Source: JBBECF01 sp040881945
GTDB lineage: Bacteria; Pseudomonadota; Alphaproteobacteria; Dongiales; Dongiaceae
NCBI GenBank assembly: GCA_040881945.1
Contig: JBBECF010000175.1
Span: forward strand, 1-64,000
Direction: 5' to 3'
DNA length: 64,000 nucleotides
Positions 35,602 to 44,353 of the stretch are shown piece after piece. Below the pieces are notes generated by a model. That model saw only the letters and a list, made by a program, of their open reading frames with translations, did not search any database and was not told the origin of the DNA. A program made the position numbers and the translations under genes. Numbering within the stretch: the stretch's first letter is position 1; the number at the start of each line of letters is the position of its first letter.

Positions 35602-37086
35602 ATGATCGTCGGCGTCGACGTCGGTACCCTGAGCCTGAAGGTATCGATCCTGGATGAGAGACTTGAGACCAAAGGCGTCGCGGCGCGCCGCTATCAGCCG
35701 ATCCATCCACGCCCGGGCTGGGTCGAACAGGATCCCGGTCTTTGGGAAGAGGCGCTGGGGCCGGCGATCGCCGAGGCACTGTTGGTCGCCGATGCCCGCC
35801 CGGCGCAGGTCCGCGCGATCGGTATTTGCGGCCAGCTCGATGGCTGCATCGCGGTCGACCGCGACGGCATACCCCTATCGAACTGCCTGACCTGGATGGA
35901 CCGTCGGGCGCGGACGGAAATCGCCGACATTCCTGCGCAGCTGATCCGCGCTGAATGCGGCGTGGTGCTCGATCCGAGCCATCTCGCGGCCAAGGCGAGA
36001 TGGCTGAAGCGGCATATCGCCGCGCCACGGCCGATCGCGCGATTTCACCAGCCGGTTTCCTATCTGGTGGAGCGGTTGACCGGCGTAGCGGTGATCGATC
36101 ACGCCTTGGCCTCGACCAGCATGGTCTACGCCCTCGACCGCGGCGCTTATGATTCGGCCCTGTTAAGTAGATTCGAGCTTTCTGAAATCGAGCTGCCGCC
36201 CGTCGCGCCGGCCGAAAGCCGCGCCGGATATCTGACCGAGCAGGGCAGCGCACGCACCGGCTTGCCGACCGGATTACCGGTTGCCGTCGGTACCGGCGAT
36301 GACTTCTCCATGCCGCTCGGCGCCGGCCTGACGACGCCCGGTCGCGTTGCGGTCGGCGTCGGAACCGGAGAGGTGGTCGGCGCCCTGCATCCGACGGCGC
36401 TGCGCGATGGCGCGGGCCTGCTGGAAACGCACGCTTATCCCGGCGGTCTCTATTACATCGAGAATCCCGGCTGGCTTTCCGGCGGCGCCATGGCTTGGCT
36501 GGGAGATCTTCTGGGTCTTGCCGATTTCGCGGCGATGGACAAGTTGGCCGAAGCCGTGCCGCCGGGCGCGGAGGGTCTCTGCTTCATACCGGCTTTGACC
36601 GGCGCGATGGCGCCGGAATGGCACCCGGCGGCGCGCGGTTGTTTCTATGGCCTGACGCCCGCACATGGGCACGGTCACCTTGTCCGCGCGGTGCTGGAAG
36701 GGTGCAGTTTCGCCATGCGCGACGTCATCGATCACATGGCCGAGATCGGCGTCGCGACGGAGTCGATCCTGCTGCTCGGCGGCGGCGCCAGGAGCCGCCT
36801 CTGGGCGCAAATGCGCGCGGATATCGCCGGGCGTCCTGTCGCGGTGCCGAATTGCGTCGACAGTTCGCCAGTTGGCGCCGCGCTTCTTGCCGCGGTAGCC
36901 GGCGGAACCGCGGAAGATTTGGCCAGTGGGACGAAGGCGATCGGCGGCGGTACGACCTTTGTGCCGCAGCCGTGCCATGGCGAGGCCTACGAGGTCGCCT
37001 ACCGGGCCTATCGCCGGCTGTTTCAATCACTCAAGCCACTCTTCGAGGACGCCGTGGCGGATGGCGCCTTCGTCGCCGCGAAATGA
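35602..37086 (+). CDS. FGGY-family carbohydrate kinase (xylulokinase-like)
   Basis: A 494-residue sugar kinase with two actin-fold domains. It has phosphate-1 loop GVDVGTLSLKVSILD, substrate loop GICGQLDGCIAVD, catalytic Asp in VGTGDDFSMPLG, and adenosine motif LLLGGGARSRLWAQMRADI. It phosphorylates a ketose or polyol. The ATG at 35602 is chosen because the frame upstream overlaps the aldolase. Placed between aldolase and dehydrogenase. Confidence 0.9.
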   Translation: MIVGVDVGTLSLKVSILDERLETKGVAARRYQPIHPRPGWVEQDPGLWEEALGPAIAEALLVADARPAQVRAIGICGQLDGCIAVDRDGIPLSNCLTWMDRRARTEIADIPAQLIRAECGVVLDPSHLAAKARWLKRHIAAPRPIARFHQPVSYLVERLTGVAVIDHALASTSMVYALDRGAYDSALLSRFELSEIELPPVAPAESRAGYLTEQGSARTGLPTGLPVAVGTGDDFSMPLGAGLTTPGRVAVGVGTGEVVGALHPTALRDGAGLLETHAYPGGLYYIENPGWLSGGAMAWLGDLLGLADFAAMDKLAEAVPPGAEGLCFIPALTGAMAPEWHPAARGCFYGLTPAHGHGHLVRAVLEGCSFAMRDVIDHMAEIGVATESILLLGGGARSRLWAQMRADIAGRPVAVPNCVDSSPVGAALLAAVAGGTAEDLASGTKAIGGGTTFVPQPCHGEAYEVAYRAYRRLFQSLKPLFEDAVADGAFVAAK

Positions 37087-37105
37087 GATTGCGGAGCATG
37101 ATTCG

Positions 37106-38410
37106 ATGGCACCAGACATCATAGCGCAGTTGATCGACGGGACCTGCCCGGACCCCGATGGCGGCGCGTCGCTTCGCGTCGATACGCGATCGGTGGTGAT
37201 CGCGCGATCGATCGCCGGCATGGAAGGCGATCTTGTGCAGGCGCTGGGACTGGGAAAATCGCTTGCCGTCGTCAGCGACCAAACCACCCATGTCATTCTG
37301 GCGGATCGCGTCGAGCAAGCCTTGCGCGGCCATGCAAAGGTCATCAGCGTCGTCCTGCCCCGGAATCCCCACGCCGACGACGAGACGGTGAAGCAGGTAC
37401 GTGCGGCTACCGCGGCGGCGGATGCGCTGATCGCCGTCGGCTCCGGTACAATCAACGATCTCTGCAAATATGCCAGCGCCCAGGATCGAAAGCCTTACCT
37501 CGTTTTCGGCACGGCGCCGTCGATGAACGGCTATACCTCGTTGAATGCAGCCATTACCGTCAAAGGGCATAAGAAGTCCCTGGCGGCGCAGGCGCCGCTC
37601 GGCGTGTTTCTGGATCTTTCGATTCTGTCGGCCGCGCCGCCGCGCATGATCCGGTCCGGCCTGGGCGATAGCCTGTGTCGGCCCACCGCCCAGGCGGATT
37701 GGCTGCTGGCGCATCTGCTGTTCGATCTGCCCTATCGCACCATGCCCTTTGCCTTGCTGGCGGGCGACGAGGCGGAACTCTTCGCCACGGCCGATGCGGT
37801 GATGGCGGGCGATCATTCGGCGATGGAGCGGCTGGTCCGCACGCTCCTGCTCTCCGGATTTGGCACCGCGATCTGCGGCAACAGCCTGCCCGCCAGCCAG
37901 GGCGAGCACCTGATCAGCCATTACGCCGACATGCTGCCGGATCCCGGGCGCCCGTTCGTCTTTCACGGCGAGCAGATCGGGGTGACCACGCTGACTTCGG
38001 CGCGCCTGCAGGAGCATATGCTCCGCGGCCCCGCTCCGATCCTGCTTGCCAATACCGATAGCGAAGCGGATTTCGTGCGCCGCTTCGGCCCGGCCTTGGG
38101 ACCGTCCTGCTGGAAAGAATTCGCCCAGAAGCGCTTGGCGAACGGCCCGCTCGAGGCGGTCAACGCACGTATCGCCGCCAATTGGCCGCGGATCAGCGCG
38201 GCGATTTCCGGCGTCACCCTGCCGTCGGAGACTTTGAAACAGGTCCTGTGCCGCGCCGGCGCGCCGACTGCCCATGCGGATCTTGGGTGGTCCCGCGGCT
38301 TCTATGAAGCGGCCGTGCGGCACGCCAGGGAGATTCGCAACCGATATACCTTCTTCGACCTCGCGGCCGACGCCGGTTCGCTGGATGGACTCATTGCCAA
38401 GGTGATCTGA
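37106..38410 (+). CDS. AraM/glycerol-1-phosphate dehydrogenase-family enzyme
   Basis: A 434-residue iron-containing-ADH fold enzyme of the AraM/EgsA group. NAD-binding motif VGSGTINDLCKYAS is followed by the GTAPSMNGYTS segment. Metal ligands lie near SGLGDSLCRPTAQADW, GEHLISHYADM and FHGEQIGVTTL. Relatives interconvert DHAP and sn-glycerol-1-phosphate, or oxidise polyols. It is last in the operon, with GGAG 11 bases before the ATG. Confidence 0.85.
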   Translation: MAPDIIAQLIDGTCPDPDGGASLRVDTRSVVIARSIAGMEGDLVQALGLGKSLAVVSDQTTHVILADRVEQALRGHAKVISVVLPRNPHADDETVKQVRAATAAADALIAVGSGTINDLCKYASAQDRKPYLVFGTAPSMNGYTSLNAAITVKGHKKSLAAQAPLGVFLDLSILSAAPPRMIRSGLGDSLCRPTAQADWLLAHLLFDLPYRTMPFALLAGDEAELFATADAVMAGDHSAMERLVRTLLLSGFGTAICGNSLPASQGEHLISHYADMLPDPGRPFVFHGEQIGVTTLTSARLQEHMLRGPAPILLANTDSEADFVRRFGPALGPSCWKEFAQKRLANGPLEAVNARIAANWPRISAAISGVTLPSETLKQVLCRAGAPTAHADLGWSRGFYEAAVRHAREIRNRYTFFDLAADAGSLDGLIAKVI

Positions 38411-38429
38411 GCGGCAACCGCGCGGTCGG

Positions 38430-38834
38430 TTAGCCGTGGCGGACGCTGAGCAGCCGGGCGACGACGTTGAGTTTCTTCTTCAGGATGTTGGCGGAAAACG
38501 GCTTGGCGATGTAGGCGGTAACGCCGTTGCTCTTGGCCGCCAGCACGGAATCGGGGTCGGCGGCGCCGGTCACCATGAGGAACGGCATATCGGGGTCGAC
38601 GGTGCGCACCTGGCGCAAGACTTCGAGACCGCTCATCCGCGGCATGTTCCAGTCGCACATCACGATGTCGATAAGCTCGTCGCAGGTGCCGAGGAAATCG
38701 AGCGCCTCCTTGCCGTCCTTCGCCGTATAGATCTGAGTGATGCCGAAGTCGGTCAGCATGGTGCGGATGAGGGCAATCGTCTGGAAGCTGTCCTCGACGA
38801 CGAGCACCCGGAGATCCTTGAGCTCGATTGTCAT
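38430..38834 (-). CDS. CheY-like response regulator
   Basis: A 134-residue single receiver domain. It has acidic pocket VVEDS, phospho-acceptor Asp in VMCDWNMPRMSG, Thr in VTGAA, and Lys in IAKPFSA. Its ATG overlaps the hybrid kinase stop by 4 bp, so the two are co-translated. The stop codon end carries the right border repeat of the catabolic island, whose left copy is a remnant of a gene like this one. Confidence 0.9.
   Translation of the reverse strand: MTIELKDLRVLVVEDSFQTIALIRTMLTDFGITQIYTAKDGKEALDFLGTCDELIDIVMCDWNMPRMSGLEVLRQVRTVDPDMPFLMVTGAADPDSVLAAKSNGVTAYIAKPFSANILKKKLNVVARLLSVRHG
38431..38466. repeat. Right border direct repeat of the catabolic island
   Basis: Thirty-six bp at the 3' end of the response regulator gene match 29665-29700 at 32 of 36 positions, in the same orientation. 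Between the two copies lie the transporter, regulator and sugar-catabolism genes (about 8.7 kb). Confidence 0.6.
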
Positions 38835-41412
38835 GTGCCATACCTCTCCGGCGCCGGGGGCGCGACGGCCTCGGTTTCGGTTGCGCTCGTCGTGCCGTCG
38901 AGCGCTTCGCGAAGCGTTCGCGCCAGGCTGTAGGCGTTGAACGGTTTTTCCAGCAGCGTCACGCCGCGGGGGAGATCGCCGCGCGACAGGTCGCCGCGCG
39001 ACGGATAGCCGGACATGAACACGATCTTGATATCGGGACGCCGCTGCACGATCGCCTGCGCGGCGCCGATACCGTCGAGACCGGGCATGACCACGTCGGT
39101 CAGAAGCAGATCGATGCGCCCCTCGCAGTCCTCGTCCACCTCGATCGCGTCGATGCCGTCGGTCGCCGTCAGCACGGTGTAGCCCAGCTCCTCGAGGATC
39201 GATTTGGCCAGACGGCGCAGCGCGTCCTCGTCCTCGGCGATCAGGATCGTCTCGCCGCGGGCGCGGAACGCTGTTCCCCCCATTTCCTCGGCGCTGGCGA
39301 CCGCCGCCGGTTCGGACAGCGGCAGGTACAAGGTCATCGTGGTGCCCACGCCAATCGCGGAGTCGATATCGATGAAGCCGTTCGACTGCCGCACGAACCC
39401 ATAGACCATGGGCAGCCCCAGCCCGGTCCCGCGCCCGGCTTCCTTGGTGGTGAAGAAGGGCTCGAAAATCCGGGATATGACCTTGGGATCGATCCCCGTC
39501 CCCTCGTCCGCCACCGAGAGGGCGACATAGCGTCCCGGCCGAGCGTCGGGATAGCGGCCGGCGCGCGTCTCGTCGACATCCGCCGCCGTGGCGCGGACGG
39601 TCAAGCGGCCGCTGCCTTCCATGGCGTCGCGACCGTTGATGGCGAGGTTGACCAGCGCCTGGAAGAGCTGGCCGGGATCGGTGTCGACACCGAGATCGCG
39701 TTCCGGAGGGAGGAAAACGAGCTCGATGCGCTCGCCCAGCACGGGACGAAGCAGCATCGCCAGCTCGTCGAATAGGGTCGAGATGCGCACGGATTCGCGG
39801 GCGATGGTCCGTTTGCGGCTGAATGTCAGGAGCTGCCGCGTGAGCCCGGCCGCCTTTTCCGCGGCGGTGACCACCTCGGCGAGCGAACTGCGCACCTGCG
39901 CGCTGTCGTCGGCTTTCGCGAGGGCCCGCTTGGCGAAGCCCTCGATGATGGTCAGCAGATTGTTGAAGTCGTGGGCGACGCCGCCGGCGAGCTGGCCGAT
40001 GGCCTCGAGCTTCTGCGACTGATGCAGCCGCTCGTCGCTGAGCTTGCGCGACGAGATGTCGAACAGGCTGACCACCTTCGCCTGATCGCCGCGGTACGGG
40101 ACCGTCCGCCACGCCACCTCCAGGGGAAAGGCCGATTGGTCGTCCCGCCGGCCGATTGGTCGTCCCGCCGGCCGACGATTTCCGCGACGCCTTCCTCGAG
40201 ACGTTCGAACTGGTCCGTCAGCGAACGCCAGGAGTCATCGGTCAGCAGATGGCGGAGATCGCCGCCGATGAGCCAATCCGTGGGCTGCCCGAACAGCTTG
40301 CCGAGATTGCCGTTAGCCTCGAGGATTCGGCCTTCGAAATGGACCATGATGCCCTGCGGCACCGCTTCCGCCAGGCGGCGGAATCGTTCCTCGCTCTCGC
40401 GGATATCCTGTTCGGCGCGGCGGCGCTCGGTCACGTCGGTGAAGGTATAGACGTAACCGCCCTTGGGCATGGGATCGCCCCAAATATCGATCGCCCGGCC
40501 GTTCGACCGGACATAGGCGAAACCGTGCGATTCGCTGTTGCCGATGCGCTCGGCCCAGTCGGCCAACAGCGCCAGCGCGTCCTCCGATCCCCGGCCGCTG
40601 CCCATCGCCTCATTGCCGATGATGTCGGCGAACGGCCGACCGACGCGCGCATAGCCCTTCGCGACTTCGAACTGCTCGAGGAAGTGGTCGTTCCAGGCCA
40701 TCAGGCGCCAGTCGGTGTCGACGACGCAGAGCCCCTGGCTCATGCTGTTGAGGGTCGCTTCCACCAGCGCCGACTTTTCGACCAGCCCGCGGTCGGCCGT
40801 GCGCAGCGCCCCCTCCGATCGCATATGGCGGACCATCAGATAGACGAGTCCGACGGCCAGGGCGACCAAGCCGGCCCCGTACAGCGCGAGATGGATCCCG
40901 AATTTTTCGAACTCCGCCTGCAAGTATCCGATCAGACCGTTCTGTCTCTCCAACGCCTTGACGGATAACGCACGGCTGTCTTTCAGAACGCCCTCGACCC
41001 CGCTCAACGCAAGTTCGAGATAGGACGGCGGATCGGTGTCCAGCAACGACGACGCGGCATCGAATCGCGCGACGTCGTCGCGCAGCGCCGCGAACTCGGG
41101 AAACCGGCCGAAGGCTTGGCTGTGCCAGCCGTCGTTGCTTTGTTGCGGCAGATTATTGAGGCGGCTCATCGCCAGGTCGAACTGAAAGCGGATCCTGCCG
41201 GCGGACGACTCGTCCCAATCGGCCTTGGCCTCGACCAGCGTCACCTTGAAGCGCAGCAGTTCGCGGTGGATCTCGCTCGTATACCAGAAATCGGCACCGC
41301 TCGAATCTACCACGCCTTGTCGGAGAATGGACAAGTCGCGGGCCAGCAGGGGCAAGCTGACGAGCAGCAGAGCGAAACATATCGCCCAAACGAGCTTGCC
41401 GCGGGTCAGCAC
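38831..41412 (-). CDS. Hybrid sensor histidine kinase, split by a 20 bp duplication
   Basis: One membrane helix near residues 5-20 (VWAICFALLLVSLPLLA), a periplasmic sensor of about 140 residues, a second helix (LALYGAGLVALAVGLVYLMV), two PAS domains, HisKA with GGVAHDFNNLL, HATPase with GTGLGLPMVYGFV, and a C-terminal receiver (LLLTDVVMPGLDG). A perfect tandem duplication at 40131-40170 shifts the frame in the second PAS domain. Removing one 20 bp copy restores a continuous protein (DQSAFPLEVAWRTV). The start is GTG 41412 with GGGAG upstream; longer starts enter repeat sequence. Confidence 0.85.
40131..40170. repeat. Perfect 20 bp tandem duplication in the kinase gene
   Basis: The unit GCCGATTGGTCGTCCCGCCG occurs twice in direct succession, followed by the first five bases of a third. 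Twenty is not a multiple of three, so the copy number sets whether the kinase frame is open. Confidence 0.95.
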
Positions 41413-41436
41413 GCTGCGGCCGCTCCCGCCTGCCTG

Positions 41437-41546
41437 CGCGAAGCCCCCGCCTTCGCCCGCCGGGCTCTCGCCGCGCTGACGCGCTGGCGCAGCGGGTCGG
41501 CGGGCAGGAAAGTGGCTTCGCTTCGGCGAAGGCAGGCCGTCGGCGC
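41437..41546. repeat. Mosaic palindromic repeat upstream of the hybrid kinase
   Basis: About 110 bp whose ends GCGAAGCC and GGCTTCGC are inverted. The centre (41467-41500) is identical over 34 bp to part of the IS1380 transposase gene at 44018-44051. The outer parts resemble the GGCTTCGCCGAGGCGAG repeats found in other genes. The 484 bp gap between the kinase and the next gene also holds an AT-rich stretch (41640-41880) typical of a promoter region. Confidence 0.6.
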
Positions 41547-41671
41547 CGTGCCGCGCGCGCCGAGACGGGGGCGTCGGAAGGCGGTCGGCAGGGATCGCGA
41601 TCGCGGCGCCAGCGACATGAATTGCGCACACCCGTACAGGTTGAAAACCACGAGACTTGTTCAATTATTCT

Positions 41672-41701
41672 TTTGGATCAAGATTCTTTGGATCAAGATT
41701 C
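41672..41701. repeat. 15 bp tandem repeat
   Basis: TTTGGATCAAGATTC occurs twice in tandem, followed by a partial third unit (TATGGAT). It lies in AT-rich sequence between the divergent kinase and secreted-protein genes and may be an operator. Confidence 0.6.
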
Positions 41702-41896
41702 TATGGATAGGGCGTGACGGTTTAGATTCGGTTACCGCGCGGCCGGTCAACGCAAAAATAAGTATTTATAAATCAACAAATTGAATAAGCGCCTTTTGTT
41801 ATAGTAAACCTACCTTAACCACCACCTCTAAGCCGAACTTAACGGCCGTCTGTCAAGAATTGTCCGAGCTAGAGACATCTTGCGGACGGAGGTACC

Positions 41897-42301
41897 ATGT
41901 ACAAGCATTTGCTCGCCGGGATCGGCGGCGTCGCCATGATCGCCGCCCTTTCCGGCCCGGCGCGGTCCGGTGACATCGCCGCGGACGCCGCCGTGAACAG
42001 CTTCAACGGCAGCGCGATATCGGAGGTCACGCTGAGTCAGACCCTCACCGGCCCGCTATTCCTCGACAGCGGCGGCTCGTTCTCCCCGGGCAATCTGACG
42101 ACCGGCGATATCTCGGACAACGTCAGCGGCCCGAGCACCGGGGTGTCGGTCACGGCGTACAACACCGGGATCGCCAACCAGGGCGCGCCGATCGCCATTT
42201 CCGTGGTCATGCCGGCGGCCGCGCCAGCCGAAGGCGCCAATGCCGGCGCCAGCGCGACGCTGGGGCAATCGCTCGGGTTCGGAGCCGGCATCGCTCAATA
42301 G
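41897..42301 (+). CDS. Small secreted protein of unknown function
   Basis: A 134-residue protein with a likely signal peptide (LLAGIGGVAMIAALSGPARSG) and a Ser/Thr/Gly/Ala-rich mature part lacking cysteine (for example NSFNGSAISEVTLSQTLTGP). It has a strong GGAGG ribosome site and its own terminator. The composition resembles small surface or matrix proteins, but I recognise no family. Its AT-rich upstream region suggests a well-expressed gene. Confidence 0.65.
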   Translation: MYKHLLAGIGGVAMIAALSGPARSGDIAADAAVNSFNGSAISEVTLSQTLTGPLFLDSGGSFSPGNLTTGDISDNVSGPSTGVSVTAYNTGIANQGAPIAISVVMPAAAPAEGANAGASATLGQSLGFGAGIAQ

Positions 42302-42328
42302 CCGCAGTCCGTTCCACTGCGCGACGAA

Positions 42329-42363
42329 ACGGGCGCCGACCGCGGTCGGCGCCCGTCGCTTTT
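42329..42363 (+). terminator. Rho-independent terminator
   Basis: A 12 bp perfect stem (ACGGGCGCCGAC with its complement) around a CGCG loop, followed by CGCTTTT. It lies 28 bp after the secreted-protein stop. Confidence 0.75.
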
Positions 42364-42481
42364 GCGGCCGGTACCGACCACCCGGCAGCGTCGCTTCAGC
42401 ACGCGACGCGCCCCACGAAGGGTTTGCGTCGGCCGCGGTCTTGCACTATCTCGTCCGGGGCGCCGCCGACGGAGCCGGGAG

Positions 42482-42673
42482 ATGGTCGAGATCGTCATCG
42501 AACGCTGGACGAATCCGAACAAGAGCGTCGATTTCCGCTGGTCGGCGTGGCGCGACGGGCGCCGCATCGGCATGGGCGGGGTGCATCCGACGGCGGAGAG
42601 CAGCGAGGCCGAGGCGCGGCGGTTCTGCCTTCAGGAACTCGGCGGCGCACCCGACCGCGTGACGCGGCTTTAG
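42482..42673 (+). CDS. Small uncharacterised protein
   Basis: A 63-residue protein (MVEIVIERWTNPNKSVDFRW start) with a pattern of beta strands and one helix (SSEAEARRFCLQELGG). A GGAG ribosome site lies eight bases before the ATG. No family is recognised. Its TAG stop is the last three bases of the TTAG target duplication of the IS element, so the insertion fell exactly at the gene's end and left it intact. Confidence 0.6.
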   Translation: MVEIVIERWTNPNKSVDFRWSAWRDGRRIGMGGVHPTAESSEAEARRFCLQELGGAPDRVTRL

Positions 42674-44335
42674 CCCGATCTATTCACCAGCATAGCCGAT
42701 ATTGCGCGCGTTGACTGGCATGCTGCGACCGGCGCAGGGCGGGTGGTGGCGCCGTGGGGCGCTGCGTGGCTCGGCTCCTGGTTGCATCGGGTTAGGGGTT
42801 GACGGGCGCGGGGTTCGGGCGGGGCACGATGCCCCGGCGCTCACGGTCCTTGCGCGGCGAAGGCGCGGGCGAGGTGGAAGATGATGGCCTTGTCGGGACA
42901 GGCGCTCGGCAGGTGGACCTTGATGCGGGTCGCCGTCTCGACGACGCGGGCGGCGAGCTTGATGAGGCGGGTGCGCAGGGTATCGAACTGGGCGAGCCGC
43001 CAGGACGAGCGCCGGGGTGCCGTGGCCTGCACGCCCTGCAGCAGCCAATAGGCGACGGAATGCAGGATCAAGCGGAACTGGTTGGCATTGGCGCCGTGGC
43101 AGGAGGTGCGGTCGGAGGCGAGGTGGGTCTTGTGCGCCTTGATCAGGTTCTCCATCCGGCCGCGCGCGCAGTAGACCGTCTCATAGAGGGCCTTGGGCTT
43201 GGCGGCGAGATTGGTGACGACGAAGCGGCTGTCGACGCCCCGATCGGAGGCCTCGACGCGGGCGATGACGCGGCGCGCGGCGCGCCAGCTCTTCGCGGCG
43301 TAGCGCAAGTCGGCGTAGCGGCGGACCTTGGTCTCACCCCCGCGCGCCAGGCGGCGGAGTGCCGCGTCCTCGGCGAGCGGGGCGACCATGGCCGCCAGCA
43401 CCGCGTTGCCGGCCAGCCCGAAGACGGTGCCGAGGCGGTTGTCCTCGCACCAATCCTGCACTTCCGGCCGGCCGTAGTGGGAATCGCCGCGCACCAGGAT
43501 CTCCACCTTGGGCCAGTGCTTGCGGATGCGCTTGACGACGTGCTTCAGGATGGTGCGCGCCTCCTGGCCGCCCGGCGTCTTGCCCGGCCGCAGGATGGCG
43601 GCGACGAGTTTGCCGCTGGTCGCCTCGTAGATGTGCATCGGCAGGAAGCCGTGGCCGTCGTAATGGGCGTTGAAGAACGACAGCTGCTGGGCCCCATGGG
43701 CTTCGTCCCAGGTGTCGTCGATGTCAAGCTCGATGCGGCTCGGCACATGGTGCCAGCTGTCGCAGAACAGATCGACCATCGCCGCCATCATTCGAATGAG
43801 CGTCACCCGCGAGGGCGCGTTCTCCAGCCGCGACATGGTCGGCTGCGAGCACAAGCTCGCGCCGCTCGCCGGCGCGCGGCCGAGCGCCATCTTGAACACC
43901 GGCTCGCCGCGCAAGGCATCGCAGTCGTCGGCATCTTGGTAGCCGGCGGCGATGGCAAAGGCGCGGAAGCGGATCATCTCGGCGATCGTGTGGTCGATGC
44001 GTCCGGGATCGCGACGACTCGCCGCGCTGACGCGCTGGCGCAGCGGGTCGGGCAGGCACGCCGCCAACCGATCGGCGATCCCGAGCTTGCGCTCGACCTC
44101 GCGCAGCAGCAGCACGCCGCCATCCGACGACAGCATTCCGCCGTCGAATGCAACCTGTAATTGCTTGCCTTCAATCGGTGACAAACCGGGCAGGAAAGCC
44201 GTATGCTCTTCCATGGCGGGCGGGCACTCCGTGAGCTCGTGAACGATTGCGCTTTGACAACGAAATCATACACGAAATCAACGGATTATGCTACGCCCGC
44301 CACCGAAAAATCAGCCCGCTGATGAATAATCCGGG
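42674..44335 (-). mobile_element. IS1380-family insertion sequence, complete
   Basis: A 1,662 bp element. Imperfect 18 bp terminal inverted repeats begin CCCGATCTATTCACCAGC (left) and CCCGGATTATTCATCAGC (right, reverse complement), 14 of 18 identical. A 4 bp target duplication TTAG flanks it at 42670-42673 and 44336-44339. Length, 4 bp duplication and transposase all fit IS1380. Only one copy is present in this window. Confidence 0.88.
42841..44214 (-). CDS. IS1380-family transposase
   Basis: A 457-residue DDE transposase. It has N-terminal VAFDGGMLSSDGGVLLLREV, first catalytic region ELDIDDTWDEAHGAQQLSFF, and second ILVRGDSHYGRPEV. The late ARGRMENLIKAHK supplies the Glu. Residues 58-67 (LRQRVSAASR) interrupt the usual CxxDPRDPxRxxHT stretch. 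They come from a repeat also present at 41467-41500, so the element carries a small nested insertion that keeps the frame. Activity is plausible but untested. Confidence 0.92.
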   Translation of the reverse strand: MEEHTAFLPGLSPIEGKQLQVAFDGGMLSSDGGVLLLREVERKLGIADRLAACLPDPLRQRVSAASRRDPGRIDHTIAEMIRFRAFAIAAGYQDADDCDALRGEPVFKMALGRAPASGASLCSQPTMSRLENAPSRVTLIRMMAAMVDLFCDSWHHVPSRIELDIDDTWDEAHGAQQLSFFNAHYDGHGFLPMHIYEATSGKLVAAILRPGKTPGGQEARTILKHVVKRIRKHWPKVEILVRGDSHYGRPEVQDWCEDNRLGTVFGLAGNAVLAAMVAPLAEDAALRRLARGGETKVRRYADLRYAAKSWRAARRVIARVEASDRGVDSRFVVTNLAAKPKALYETVYCARGRMENLIKAHKTHLASDRTSCHGANANQFRLILHSVAYWLLQGVQATAPRRSSWRLAQFDTLRTRLIKLAARVVETATRIKVHLPSACPDKAIIFHLARAFAAQGP

Positions 44336-44353
44336 TTAGGCCGGGTGGCGGCC

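Noticed and set aside
41413..41664. N-terminal extension of the hybrid kinase to an ATG at 41664
   Set aside because: The extension is Arg/Pro/Ala-rich and passes through the mosaic repeat. GTG 41412 with a ribosome site directly precedes the membrane helix.
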